Positions 10,452 through 22,800 of a stretch of 64,000 bases of DNA are shown here, piece after piece (position 1 is the first letter of the stretch; every line of letters begins with the position of its first letter). The translations under genes and the position numbers were made by a program. The stretch comes from Cliona cf. orientalis (lineage: Eukaryota; Porifera; Demospongiae; Clionaida; Clionaidae): the NCBI GenBank assembly GCA_963930775.1, contig OZ005694.1, forward strand, positions 5,201,054-5,265,053. The letters run 5' to 3'. The notes under the pieces were generated by a model that was not told the DNA's origin, searched no databases, and worked only from the letters and a program-made list of their open reading frames with translations.

Positions 10452-11597
10452 TTAGATTATAGTATCATCTGTCCCATCACACGTACTGACATGGTGCTTA
10501 AACTTTTGAATCTCTCCAATGCGAAACCGTTTCATACACATTGGGCAAACAAGATTGGGGTCAAAAGGTCGTCGACGGTCTGTCATGATGTTTCTTCGAC
10601 CACCACTGACCTGTTGCATCACCTCTGATGCCTCATGGTGAATTTCATCATCCACTTCATTTTGCAAACGGTTTTGAAATCGTAAGTCTTCATCATCTTC
10701 ACCCAAATAATCTTCAGGAGGGAGGGATGGTTGATTGGGACCAGGCTTTTGTTGAGTGTGTTGTTCTGATCTCTTTTTAGATCTTCCACTTACTGTTTCA
10801 GTTTTTACTACTGTTTCGTGGCTTGGTTCAGAATCTGGTGTTGGTTGATACCTTTGTTGCCGGCGTGACTCTTGCCTTTCATTTCCCATAGCTGACTGGT
10901 TTGGCTCACAATCTGGTGGTGGTGGTTTGTGAGATCGAGATTGGCTATGATGCTGTGGCTGACCACCCAATTGTGATTGGGCCTCATACTGGTACTGTGG
11001 TGCACTGTTAGAAGCTGTGTGTTGATAGCCAGCACCAGATTGTAGTTGATAGGTGGCTGATTGGGAACCACCAGTGTACTGATTAGGGTCATAATTAGTA
11101 GCAGAAACTTCCCCTGTAGTGGGTGGCCGATTGATAGGGTTAAGATTACCCGAAACATGTTCTTCTCTAGCATAGTGTTTGGTGTTGTCATAGCCGTAGC
11201 CACCCGCAGTTGCACCACTATACTGGTTTAGCGCTTTGGACTGGTGTGTGCTTTGAGGATTATTATTGTAAGAAGTCTTCAAATTTGACCCAGTAGGAAC
11301 ATGTTGAGGTGATCCTAGCTGATTCTGACCTACAGGTTGTACGGATACACGTACATTAGAGGCTTCTGCGATGTTTTCTCCTTGGGTTATGGGCGAAGGT
11401 GATGTTGGAGCATATAATGGGACAGTCTGATGTGGCTGTTTGTACTTAAATCCAGGATCCGTCGCTCGGAGTGGTGCTGATGTAGGCTTGGCTCTAGGGT
11501 GGTCTTCTGCAGACAATGGTAGCTGCTTTGGAATTGGTCGATGGAGCTCACCAGTTCCAACAGTTTGAGATTCGGTTCCCAATGATTGTGGTTGATC
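10452..11597 (-). CDS. Last exon of gene 3: disordered Q/S/P/Y-rich region plus CCHC finger
   Basis: The exon opens after TCCAG at 11598. About 300 residues of repeated Gln, Ser, Tyr, Asn and Pro (prion-like composition) precede EVDDEIHHEASEVMQQVSGG and the finger RPFDPNLVCPMC..FRIGEIQ..HHVSTC. It is the longest linker in the array. Such a composition can support condensate formation, but that is inference. Confidence 0.85.
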   Translation of the reverse strand, partial: DQPQSLGTESQTVGTGELHRPIPKQLPLSAEDHPRAKPTSAPLRATDPGFKYKQPHQTVPLYAPTSPSPITQGENIAEASNVRVSVQPVGQNQLGSPQHVPTGSNLKTSYNNNPQSTHQSKALNQYSGATAGGYGYDNTKHYAREEHVSGNLNPINRPPTTGEVSATNYDPNQYTGGSQSATYQLQSGAGYQHTASNSAPQYQYEAQSQLGGQPQHHSQSRSHKPPPPDCEPNQSAMGNERQESRRQQRYQPTPDSEPSHETVVKTETVSGRSKKRSEQHTQQKPGPNQPSLPPEDYLGEDDEDLRFQNRLQNEVDDEIHHEASEVMQQVSGGRRNIMTDRRRPFDPNLVCPMCMKRFRIGEIQKFKHHVSTCDGTDDTII

Positions 11598-14500
11598 CTG
11601 GAGATAGAAAACATATGTAAACATGTTGTACACAATATCACCATTGGTGCCAAACCCTCGGCTCAACGAGATTTATTGAAATAGTAATGATATACATGCA
11701 TACTGCGTGTCTAATTGCACAGGTAGCTATAGCTAGCAGTATGTAATCTACTGGTTGCAAATTTGCCATGGAGGCATAGATCTATGATGGAGCAACACTG
11801 TTAGTGTGGAGCGAGTAGGTAAAGGTCGTCGGGCTAAAAAGGCGTCTAGCTTGAAGACTCATGATTCAAGCTTATGATAATCAGTGATGAGTTACATGTA
11901 TAAGAACTATCACACACTCGTCGATATCTTCTTAAAATGAAGCGATTGCATATCCATCTCGATCTTGTCAAGAAGCAGCCCCTGGGGATGAAGCTGTTAT
12001 GAAGCTAGCTGCTATATACCCGGTTTATACATTGAAAGGAAGGTGCTATCAGACTTCTTGTGGCATTTTTAAGGTAAGCAATATGCACGTGTGGATTTCA
12101 CCTGCCTCTGCCTCTGACCATGCGCAATTATTGCACCCAACCCTCGCGCATGCGCCGATGGTCAAAACATATTATATACGGTATATGCACTGCTCGTGTA
12201 TTATTTTGCGTATAAATAGAAGGTAGAGTATTGAAGTCAAGAAACTCAAGTGACACCAAAGCTGGAGAACAAGGCGTTTTCAGCGAAATCCACACAACAT
12301 GATTATGCATTTGGAACGGCGGAAGGAACTGTACAAAACCACATTTTGGACTTGCAAACGAGGTATGTAGCAGTTATATAGCTTGATAACAGACACACAG
12401 ACATATTATTATAAATGACTATACCGTAACCCTCGCACATGCGTCGAGGGTTAATTATATTATGCATATGGTGGTAGGCTTACAGATAACTGGTCTCCAA
12501 GTGAGGAATAGTCATCTTGAGTGGGAGAAACGGCAGAGGAGTCCTGATGAACGATAATTACATGTATATGTATAATAATATATCCGTGGTCATGGATGTC
12601 ATGGGCAAGATTCACACATCCACTGTGGTCAGCACCCACATTGGATTGTCTATTCCCTCTGCCCACACCCGCCCCCCCCCCCCCCCCCCCCCCCCCCAAA
12701 GTTTTGCCTCAAATATCCTATTAAGGTCCAAAACTTGTCTAGTGCAAGTACATTGTACTTAGGACGTGGCGAGAATGGTTTGCACACACTTTAAGGTGCA
12801 AATTACCTAGTACAAGGTGCTTATCCCATAGTGTCATACACCACGAATTTATTTATGATTGCAATTTACAGGAAACAAAATTAATGCACATGTACATGTA
12901 AAGTATACCTTTTCAGGTTGAGTGGCATTTGGATCTTGCTTAAACAGTTTCTTTAGCTCCCTATTAATATTAGTCAAATTTTCCACCTCGTCATTGCGCA
13001 GGCTAAGTTTTGAACGCAATTCCTGAGTATAAATAGTATGTGTATGTATAGTGTGTACAGTGTCATTCATAGTATTCATAACAATACAATCTTCTATAAC
13101 AATTTTGAGGGAAATACCCTCCCTATGCACTTGCTAACCATATCCGTTTAGTTACAGCATCCTAGTCTCATCCTCAGGCCACTCAAGTCCATTAAACATG
13201 CATGCAGAAAAATGAGAGCTTCCCAGTTCTTACATGTACGTGTAAAATGTAGGATTGTCAGTCTGTACATGTACATTATTTACTAACTAATGATTAAATG
13301 CATGTGCAACAAAGGCACTGGAATGCAAAATCCTCAACACTGCATGACTCCAGGTATCATGTAGCATGGCGATGAGCACTAATTAATCAAGGAGTATATA
13401 GTCACTGGTTGAAGGTGTGGCCAAAATGTTTGTTCATGTATTGTGCATGCGTGAGTAATCATAATAGTCTCACGGCATTCTCCATTTGAAAACGATCACA
13501 GATCTTTTCCATTTCTGCTACTTTCTTGTCAGCGGCCATACTAGGATCGGGTAGAGCTGGTGTGGATGGCTTTTTCAGTAGATCTTTACTCCCTTTCTTT
13601 TCGGCTCTTTTCTTCATAGCATCCATCTCCTCTGTGAGTTTAAGCATGCTGGAGAGAGACTGATCAACCTAAATATCAGGGATATTCATGATAATGACTG
13701 CTTGATTATGCACATGCTGTAGAAGTACAACATATGTGTTTGAGTGTGTGCGTTGTATAAATATACTTTACGCACCTGAGCTTTCAAACGATCATTTTCT
13801 TTCTTGTACTGTCGGACCTGGCTCACTTTAGCTTTCACTTCATCACGCAGTTTCTCAACCTCCATCTTCTGTTTTGCTAAATCACTCCGGAGCTTATCCA
13901 CCTTTCTTTCAAGTTCTCCTTTCTCCTTTTCCAATTTCTGGTATTGTTTCTCATAGGTTGCTCTTTCAACATCATTACGGCCTTTCTCTCTTGCCAGCTC
14001 ATTCTCCAGGTCTGCCAGCTTGCCATGTGCTACCTCTCGATCTTTACGTTCATCTTCAAAATCAAATTTATAGCTCTGAATCTACATAAATACATTGACA
14101 TTACATTGTAAAATAGATGCCACTAAACCTGTGGGATTGAGTCTGCTTTTATTGCAAACCTCGAGGCATTGGTGTTATAATATGTAGCTATACCTGCATG
14201 TATGACGTCATAATTTTTCCGCCCATTTAAATTTTGTAGTTCTTATAATACATGATAATGTATTTTCACAGCACCCAGCCCATCTGCAAAAGTACAAAAT
14301 TTTGTACCACACAAAAATTTCCCGCTATACAGTACCTAACGTGCTGTATTATTAGAATACATACAGTATACTACATGTATTATATATAGTATAATATTGT
14401 ACTGTGAGCATAGTACATGTACCTGCATGTTTGCTGCCGCTAGTTTCCCATTTAAATCCTCAATTTTCATTTTTAAACTGCTTATGGTTAGAGCTTCTTC

Positions 14501-17500
14501 TTGATGCTCGTCACTAACATGAGCAATCTTCTGCTGGAGTCGTTCATTCTCAGTAGCAAGAGTGTCATAGTCTTTCTTAATCTTGATACACTTTGCTTTT
14601 GGACATTGTGCAAGATCATCGTCAAGCTGAGCCTACAATATACATGTACACACCATAATACATACATGTACACATACACTTATATTGTATGCATAAAGTA
14701 CCTTAGTGTCACTAAAGTTAACTGCACTTTAAGTTAGCGATTTTCAGGAGAGAGGATTTAGCTACACTTTAATTTAGCGATTTTGCATGAACCACAATAC
14801 AATGTCATGAATAATACATCTCGAAAAATATTTGGCCTCATCTTAATTTAGCGAATTGGGTAAAGATCGCCAAATTAAGGTGTAATTAACTTTAGTGACA
14901 CTAAGGTATACCGTATAGCAGGTACTTTTCGTGGGGGCGGGGGGGGGGGTGCTAATTTTCATGACTGTTCTAACAGTCACAAAATTTAAACCCACGAAAA
15001 TTTGCCACAGTAATCTGGTAAAGTTGCCACGAGTGTGCACGTGATCGTGGTCAAACACATGGCATCTGCTTACAATCTACAATCATTGAAACTGGAAATC
15101 TCTGTTTCTGTCACTTTGATGACAGTCATTGGTTGGTTTGGTGAATGGGCGTGGCAAGTGCAATCATTAAGCGGCACGAAATTTAGGACCATGAAAATTA
15201 TTTTTGGAGGCTAAATCTTGCTTTTCATGAAAATTCATACCCCTGAAAACTAGTAGTCTGGCAGGCCAGCCCTTCATAAAAGGGAAGGAGGTGGTGTCAG
15301 GTACATATACATGTATAATATGCTTACACCAGACCCTCACAAAAGAGACCCCACATTGGGTGCTGACGAATAATTATAATGTATGCCCAATAGGTAGCAG
15401 AATATTATGCATGCACCATACCTCCAACAGCCTGCTTTTTTTAGCTTCAGTCTGGTAAGCTTGGTGTGTTCTCTGAAGTTCAGCGGTCAGTTTGTCATGT
15501 TCCCTCTTGAGGTTGTCCCGTTCATGCCTGACTTGACCCAGTTGTTGTTGAAGCTGGGATACTCTACCCTAATAATGATAGTGAAAGGTATAGTTAATAG
15601 ATATGAGATACCGTACATGTAATTCTTACATGTACCTCAGTTGCATCAAGTAGACCTTGAGATGACTGTAGGTGTTCATTTTTCTCCACCTGAAAATATA
15701 TACATGTATGCACCTCAGTAAACAACACAACTTATTCTCCATTAGAGTACATACATGTACTGTGCCCTCGCGAAAGAGGGCCCACTACGGAATGTCGGCC
15801 CACCCCCCACTTTGGGCTCGATTTCGTGCTAAGGTCTAGTGTTTACTTGAATATGCACCCATGATGTGTAGCTGCCATTGAAAACGCAGCTCAAAATTTA
15901 ATGGCTGGTTTATGAGGACTGAACTTCGAATAGTCTATGTAAGATCGATAAGTAACCTGCTAAACAGCCGTAAAACTAAGCCTAGCTAGCTTTATGCCAC
16001 GTTTCAGCACAAATAAACGATCGTACACGGCTAGCGACTGTAGCCACGCCCACTTAATATGGCTGCACTCAACAACACACAGTGAAGTATCGTGGCCTCC
16101 CTTGCTCTGGATTGGTAACCGTGCTTAAATAAGGCTGAAATCAATAGTAGCCGCTGCTACTATTCAAATTATGAAGCTAGCGTGGGTAACTTACATGTAC
16201 CTGGGTGCTCTTTTGTGTATAAACGCGATACTGATACCTCGAATATCAGCCCATCCATCTTGGTTCAATGTACGGTGCACCGCCCATGGGCCCTCTTTTG
16301 CGAGGGTACGGTATATGTATAGGTTACATCACGAGGTGGAGGTCTCTACGGGATTTACACACCGAGGGCCGAAGGCCCGAGGCTGTGTAAATCGCGTAGA
16401 GACCGAACCGAGTGATGTAACCGACTTGTACCATGGGCTACGTGGTCCTGACAACGTATCTATGGCCTAGCAACTACAGCGCCGGCCATAAAAGGCTCGA
16501 GCGTGTACCTAGCAACAGTTCAAACCGTCGTTGATCGAGTCGACGCTGGACATCGATGCATAGTGAGCTGACGCCGTTTTCTGTCCGACTCGAACTTCTT
16601 CCTTGACATTCAGAACCACAATACTATCGTCGCTGCGTACAAAAGGCCGGCCATGTCATCGCTGTCTTGATTTCAACTCGTGGTAGTCAGAGTGCAGCTT
16701 AGTTTTTACTACTGCTGACTTGGTAATCATTCGCTCCACCCATTCAATTAACGCAGTAAGACCTGCCCACTAATCATCTGCATACAGCATAGCACTAGAG
16801 CTCTATACTTTATCTCTTTCACTAACAAAAGATGCTGTAACTACCCTAGCAGGCATGATCATGTAAAATTTCATAGCCTCAGAGGTACATGTAGGTGTCT
16901 ATCTAGATAGACACCTAGTTGCATTACTAAGTTTACACATGTAGAACAATGGCGCAACACGCATGATGCTAACTGGCCAGACGTAGCCTCGACCCCAGGC
17001 CACTCCCACGTTTTCAATGTTGCACCCAGAAAAGGGGGAGAGCCTGGGAGGCAAAATCACGTGAGCGCGATTGCGCAATGGCTTTGTACACAAAGCATAG
17101 AACCGTACATGAACCGTACTGATAGCACAAATGGCCCTATTTCGCCGTTTATTAGCCTTTGCTACTGTTTCAGACGTTTACAGCTACCAAAACCGTTCAA
17201 CTCGATTGCTGTGTCGATTTGTCTGTTGTGGCCGCTCGGATCGATCATCTAGTCTGAAGTCTCTAGTCGCGATCGACGCCATCTCGAGTGTTGGATGTCA
17301 AATATAGTCGTGCACTGGCCAGGTGATATATAACGCCCGCACATCCTTCAAAACATCGTTTTTCACGGTTCGGGCACGGTTCTATGCTTTGTGTACAAAG
17401 AAATTGCGCAATCGTGCTCACGTGATTTCGCCTCCCAGGCTCTCCCCCTTTTCTGCGTGCAACATTGAAAACGTGGGAGTGGCCTGGGGACGAGGCTAGG

Positions 17501-19150
17501 CCAGACGTAAACCATTGATAGACTGAGTCAGTCATTTTTGCAATGGACACGAGAATCTAGTCACTGTTTTTGACACCTGGGAGACTCTGTGGAGCTCGTC
17601 TGCAAACTGAAAGAGGTAGCAGTATGGTCTAGTTGTTCTGATTTAACACCCCCTCCCCAAACACGCAATCGGACTCGATGAGTACGTACTTTGCTATCTA
17701 TTATTACATGTATACACACTTACTTTCTCTTGGCATGGATCAACTTGTTTGGTACGAGTATAGCACTAATAGCTCGCCATTCCCACAGTGACTTGCTTCT
17801 CGCCCATTATCCATCGCAAAAACTGCTGATTCGTCTAGCATATGGCCAGTTAGCACCATGCACATTGCACTATTGTTCTAAACTTAGTAATGCGACTACA
17901 TGTGTACCATGAGAATCAATTTTAATCAACACTACGGTACATGTACATGCTCTGAAAAAAATTAATGGTATTACTGACCTCTACAGCCTGAATTTCTTGT
18001 TTTAGTTTCGCAATCTCTCGGCTCTGCCCTTTTGAGTGTGTCACAGACTTCTCCAGATCAGCTTCAAGAGCAGCAGTACGGCTTCTTAGGCGAGCAAGCT
18101 CTTCTTTTACTGACGGAACGTTTTGCTCAGCATCACTAATGAAAACAAATTCCACAGCAGCATCAGAATGTGCTTCCTGTTTAAATTTCGCTTTCAGTTT
18201 CTTAATTTCATCTTCGTGCTGGGTTTGATTTTCTAATATTTGCTCCTTCAGTCGTGCATTCTTGGCCATAATGGTTTTCATTTCTTGCTTTAGATCATAC
18301 AGTTGCCTTGACACTTCTTGAAGCTTGTTTTCCTTTTCACTAAGTTCAAGAGCAAGCTTTGCACTTTGTTCATCTAGCGCTTCAGCACGATCAAGCTTTT
18401 TCCGATAATGTTCAATCTGTTCATCTCTCACACGAATTTCCGATTCTTTCTCACGAATTTGCGTTTCCCTTGCTTGGATTGCCTGAGCACATTCATCTCC
18501 TTTGTCTTTGCTTGGTTGTTTTCTAAGTCTTATTGGCCATTTGCTCTTTTGCTGATCCTTGATCTGCTTGCCTTGTGTTTCAACAACACCCTCCAAGTTA
18601 CTAAGCTTTTGCTGCAGGTCTGACAGCTGTTGACCAACTTCACAACAGTCATATTCATTTGATACCTTGATCCTAGGCTGTGATGCTGCCTATATTAAGA
18701 AAAACAACCAATTTGAGATTTGGCGAAAAGGTACATGTTACGTACACGTAGCTATCAAGATTAAAAAAAAATTAATACGCACTGGCTGTTTTGAGTCCCG
18801 TATCAAGTTCAAGTGTATGGAAGCTACAGCTTTTACTAATATCTACTTACTTTTGACTTTAATTCCGCCATATCCACGTCTTCCCAAGATTTGTCAAATG
18901 TATCGTTTGGTTCCTGGAACACACTTCGCTGATATTCTCGCCCACTCTCTTGGTGGAACTCGGCGCCGCGCGAATTCGAGTCCACAGAGGTATCGTCACC
19001 TGACCACAGAAGTCCAGAGATAAATGAAACTATACGACCACCACGTACACCAGTAGAGCTCACAGCTTGATTTTCTAACTCAGTGTCCGGACCAGTGTCC
19101 TTGGGTTGGCTATCATTGGATGGCAAAAACTTGGCTACCCACCCAGCCAT
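10452..19150 (-). CDS. Gene 3: UBAN coiled-coil and C-terminal zinc-finger protein, NEMO/optineurin-like
   Basis: Complete nine-exon model of about 1060 aa: 18851-19150, 17979-18689, 15636-15689, 15422-15568, 14423-14632, 13776-14081, 13474-13668, 12909-13022 and 10452-11597. All junctions are phase 0 and the exon order matches gene 2. Residues 1-100 contain a hydrophobic Trp patch, GDDTSVD and a terminal KSWEDV. Residues 101-474 are coiled coil with THSKGQSR. Residues 475-576 hold UBAN (SYKFDFEDERKDRE). Residues about 680-1020 are Gln/Tyr/Ser/Pro-rich and low in complexity, and 1022-1060 are the CCHC finger (C1030, C1033, H1048, C1052). Likely a cytoplasmic polyubiquitin reader. The 2.3 kb intron 15690-17978 is swollen by mobile elements. 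Confidence 0.85.
12195..12453. repeat. Dispersed repeat, copy 1
   Basis: Similar over about 250 bp to 59246-59492 (shared stretches near AAGTCAAGAA, TTTTCGGCAAAATC-like and the end CGAGGGTTA). It ends in a small hairpin CCCTCGCACATGCGTCGAGGG. It lies in the last intron of gene 3 and codes for nothing recognisable. Confidence 0.6.
12672..12697. repeat. Poly-C tract (26 C)
   Basis: A run of 26 C after one G in the last intron of gene 3. Its length is prone to sequencing error. A similar run of 18 G is at 50462-50479. Confidence 0.95.
13776..14081 (-). CDS. UBAN-motif exon of gene 3
   Basis: The 102-aa exon opens IQSYKFDFEDERKDREVAHG and ends KVSQVRQYKKENDRLKAQ. It has the same YxxDFxxERxDRExxH core as genes 1, 2 and 4. 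The middle is highly charged heptad coiled coil. Confidence 0.85.
14699..14908. repeat. MITE with TACCTTAGTGTCACTAAAG ends, 210 bp
   Basis: The ends TACCTTAGTGTCACTAAAGT and ACTTTAGTGACACTAAGGTA are an exact inverted repeat of about 23 bp. It lies in an intron of gene 3. A partial TACCGTATAGC-type element appears to follow at about 14909-15250. Confidence 0.85.
15763..16308. repeat. MITE with CCCTCGCGAAAGAGGGCCC ends, copy 1
   Basis: The left end CCCTCGCGAAAGAGGGCCCA pairs with the right end TGGGCCCTCTTTTGCGAGGG. It aligns along its whole length with 63407-63940, in the same orientation. Each end is itself a small hairpin (CCCTCGCGAAAGAGGG). Flanking TA suggests a mariner-type target site. 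It is inserted in an intron of gene 3. Confidence 0.9.
16322..16422. repeat. GC-rich fold-back sequence
   Basis: Nested complementary blocks GGTTACATCAC / GTGATGTAACC, GGTCTCTACG / CGTAGAGACC and GATTTACAC / GTGTAAATC surround a core CGAGGGCCGAAGGCCCGAG. It is a near-continuous hairpin with a small bubble at each step, in an intron of gene 3. Confidence 0.8.
16892..16917. repeat. Perfect 26-bp palindrome
   Basis: The 26 bp, centred on CTAG, read the same on both strands. They lie just left of the larger fold-back element 16921-17893. Confidence 0.9.
16921..17893. repeat. Fold-back element with two-step inverted repeats
   Basis: Outer arms 16921-16980 and 17841-17893 (GCATTACTAAGTTT and its complement) and inner arms about 16977-17107 and 17377-17508 (about 130 bp, high identity) are inverted. 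It is a non-coding MITE or fold-back unit of about 1 kb in an intron of gene 3. Confidence 0.8.
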
Positions 19151-19704
19151 TAATTTTATTTACTTAGGTACATACATGTAGCATAAAATGCAAGCGCAGC
19201 ACAAAGCAACGAGGGGAACCCCCAATCGAATCTCCTTCTGCGCATGCGCATGCCATTGCGTGCAAATGAAAATTTAATCTTTTCTAGTTACAAAATTAAT
19301 GTAGCAGAGGCATTGAAGTTTAAGTTTATACATGAAAGATTATTGAAGTTTGCTAAGTGCATATTATTATGCCATGATCAATTCTAAATCATTTACATCA
19401 AAGTTTGCAGTGAGCTTCACAGCACAGACATAGATAATATTATTACCCAAACGCTGCACGTTTGCAGATTACATTCATGTTTGAAATTGGGGGTCACATC
19501 GCTTAATTTGCACAAATTTTCACATTGAAAACTACAGTTAGGAAGTTTCATTGTTGTTTGCAGGTCACATTGAGTATTGTTACTTTGATACAAAAATTAG
19601 CTTAATTCATAATACAATTTTGATACTTTATGGCGGTAAAAACCTTCTTTGGAAAATTTAATTCAATATAATAAAAATAATCTTGCATCATAATCAATAT
19701 CAAA
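19151..19704. promoter_or_regulatory. Gap between the first A20-finger gene and gene 3
   Basis: AT-rich and non-coding. It must carry the 3' end of the A20-finger gene and the promoter of gene 3, both on the minus strand. No element or motif could be fixed. Confidence 0.35.
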
Positions 19705-19836
19705 CTATAGGTCACTACCATCATAAGTGTTCCGGTGACCACTACAGTCAGGACAGAGTCCACCCAGATCTTCATATCCTTGGAAGGAACAGCCAGGTGT
19801 CCGGCAGAGAAGCTTTGGCCTCACAGTCTGAACATC
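19705..19836 (-). CDS. A20 zinc-finger exon, copy 1
   Basis: It reads DVQTVRPKLLCRTPGCSF, then QGYEDLGGLCPDCSG and a short tail ending at TAG. The four cysteines have A20 spacing. It is nearly identical in its first 34 residues to the exon at 48070-48177, evidence of purifying selection or recent duplication. Confidence 0.8.
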   Translation of the reverse strand, partial: DVQTVRPKLLCRTPGCSFQGYEDLGGLCPDCSGHRNTYDGSDL

Positions 19837-22800
19837 CTATCATGAAACAGTGACTTCAGTTATTTATAATATTATGACATTGTATGTACTAGGTTATGCA
19901 CTGATATTAGTCATAAGCTTATCAAATTAATTATTGTATACTGCAAACCCGACTTCTGTTAAAACCAAAAATTAATGGTGATGACTATAATACAACCACC
20001 ATAAGGGGCCTTGCAATTGTCCAAAGTCCTTGTGGAAAATTAACATCATTATGACGTTAACATTTTATCCCCCTCTCCCCCTTATAAAGTCATAGCATAC
20101 ATTCAACACTGAAACTCTGATTCTACTCCATTTAGCCTACACATTCAGTATTTACTTATATTCTACAGTGCTACCTATGTCTTCATTGCATAGTACCTGT
20201 ACCCTGTACTTCTTTGACAGTTTCTTGCTTGCCTGTAGCTACATGCACAGTGCTTACTTGACACAGCTGTCACTAAAATATAAAATCTGACACTTCTGGA
20301 GGCATATATCTAGACTTGTTCAACCACAAGAATGCATAAGCTAAAGTTTGTTGATAATGCAGTTATAAAACGTCATGGACCAAGACCCCCTTCCCCCCTA
20401 ACGTCATAATGATGTTAGTTTTTTCACAGGGGACTTTGGACAAGCCCCCTAAAAATTAACTAGAGCTCTGGAGAGCACATACCCCCCACATGCATTGCAT
20501 ACTGTATGCAGCTAGAGTGCATTTGCAGGATCCATCCATAATTGTAATGTTGACAACCTTTACCAACGTAATATTATTGTGTTAGATGTGCACATGAGCA
20601 GATCGGAAAACATAATATTATGGCCTGCTGTGGAGTAGTGATACGCACGGTCAGCTACACTAATGGGGCTTATCAAATGATTCAAAGCATAATCATTATT
20701 ATTCACTTGCCCTACACTTTCCCCTACATTTTAACTGATTAATCCCTAATTGTACTCAAATTATTGCCTGGGCCGTGGTTCATATTATGGTGCACCGACT
20801 AATTCTCAATGACAGAGTTGTTGGCAAGGTTTTCAGTCATGATAATGTCCATTACTGTCTGTCCTGCCAACTAAAAGGAGGCTTACGCCTTTATCATAGT
20901 GTCCTGGGTAAGCGCCACTAATTATGAGCCTTGTGCATGAACTTGTTACAGTGTGTATCTTTTGTGCCCACTGGTAATGACATGAACTGTACAAGCGCTC
21001 TGGAAAATAATTCATTGAGTCGGTATAGACTCTATATTGGCCTGGATATGCCATAATATTATTATAATGTAATTAATTACAAATAGACTAATTGATATTC
21101 ATTTACCTATCTATCAAGCCCCCACATACACCTTACAAGTCAACAGCTACAGAGAAGGCATTAGGCCATGAAAAACTTCTGTTTAGGAGCGAACCTAGTA
21201 AATATTCGAAATCAGCTGTGAAAGAATGAGTCTCTCATGTCAATATCACCAAAAGATATTGCTCCAAAATTACTACACTGAAATTAATTAGTAATCGCGG
21301 CAAATATTCAAATAAGGCCAGACCAATTAAATTCGCTCGCTCCAATTTTTGGGCAAACAGAATAAAAAAATAAGTTGGGTGGAGCTTATGTACAGCAGAG
21401 TGATTTTTGTATTCTATCTTGATTCCCTGGTCCTAGATAGTCACATTAGTCTGTCTTAACTAGATTGTGGTCTATAACCACACCCCAATTGATTGCTTTT
21501 TTCTTTTTTTTTCGATCGCTCGGTCCAATTTTTATCTCATAATATCCGAGCAACAACAAATTAAATTGGTCTGGCCTAAAATTAAATACGGTGTCTCTCA
21601 CGTGCATACCAGATTCAAGTTAAGGATAGCATTAATTGGTCTCACCGAACATTCTCGTGCTTGCAATACCTATCTCAACAAAACTCACCCCGCACTTACA
21701 CTAAAGAGATGCCCTTGGTGTCGGGGCCCCGCGCCTGCATTTTGCTTACGTCAGCCCCGCCCCGTCTTCTGCACGTATATTGCCTTCACCCAGCTCAATC
21801 CCGGACTTGGTTTTGGGTGAGACAGTTGGGGGAGGAGCACCCCGACTGGGCCCCAATCACTTGTCACAGTAAGAGTACTCTTACTGGAGAGAAATGTTAC
21901 CTACCATGTCATGCATAGAGGGTGGGAACTGGGATGGGTCGGTTTTCCCACAACTCTCCCGACGCCAACGCTGCTTTTACCACTTCTTTTTCGGTCTGAA
22001 CTGAGCCGTGCTATCACCACTTTCGCTCACAATTGCTGGCGTTGCACCATGTGCTCGATGATTCCCGCGCATGCGCTAAACCTGACCCATTAACCAGCGT
22101 TAATTGTCCCAATTAACCCCTTATTTAATTGGTCTCACCGAACATTCTCGTGCTTGCAATACCTATCTCAACAAAACTCACCCCGCACTTACACTAAAGA
22201 GATGCCCTTGGTGTCGGGGCCCCGCGCCTGCATTTTGCTTACGTCAGCCCCGCCCCGTCTTCTGCACGTATATTGCCTTCACCCAGCTCAATCCCGGACT
22301 TGGTTTTGGGTGAGACAGTTGGGGGAGGAGCACCCCGACTGGGCCCAGAGGGTTGACCTGCATGGTGCATGGTGCATGGTCACCCCTCACCCAACACCAA
22401 GAGTTACCGACCCCCTTCTTATGCCCTATCAATATGAATAAACACTCAGAAATTATTTGCAATTGATCTTATGTTAGATACAATATACATATGCTTGTTG
22501 ATAGTCAATCAGGAACCTGTGTCGCTAATGTTTGCGATACCTTGCACAGTGTTTCTCGTGGGGTCTGGATATACAACATATACGCCGCACTCTCCCAACG
22601 GCCGAGTGTCTTTATCAGGGAATCTTGGATGCCACATGCCGCCGCGGTCGTGGCCGCACCGATTCTAAAGCTGTGACCTGAGTAATTTCTCTCGTCCACC
22701 CCCATTGTTGTCAAAGCCTCCTTCAGATGAGTCACAAACCGTGCTCTTGTCAGGAGCCTCCCGTCAGAAAATCGAAAAAATGGACCGGAGCAGGGGCCAC

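Noticed and set aside
16171..16470. Open frame of 99 codons with a signal-peptide-like start
   Set aside because: It begins inside the MITE 15763-16308 and ends past its border; the second MITE copy does not keep the frame.
21467..22462. Duplicated plus-strand frames of 69-117 codons with the same peptide
   Set aside because: They are the split direct repeats B1 and B2 of the Ngaro element read on the wrong strand.
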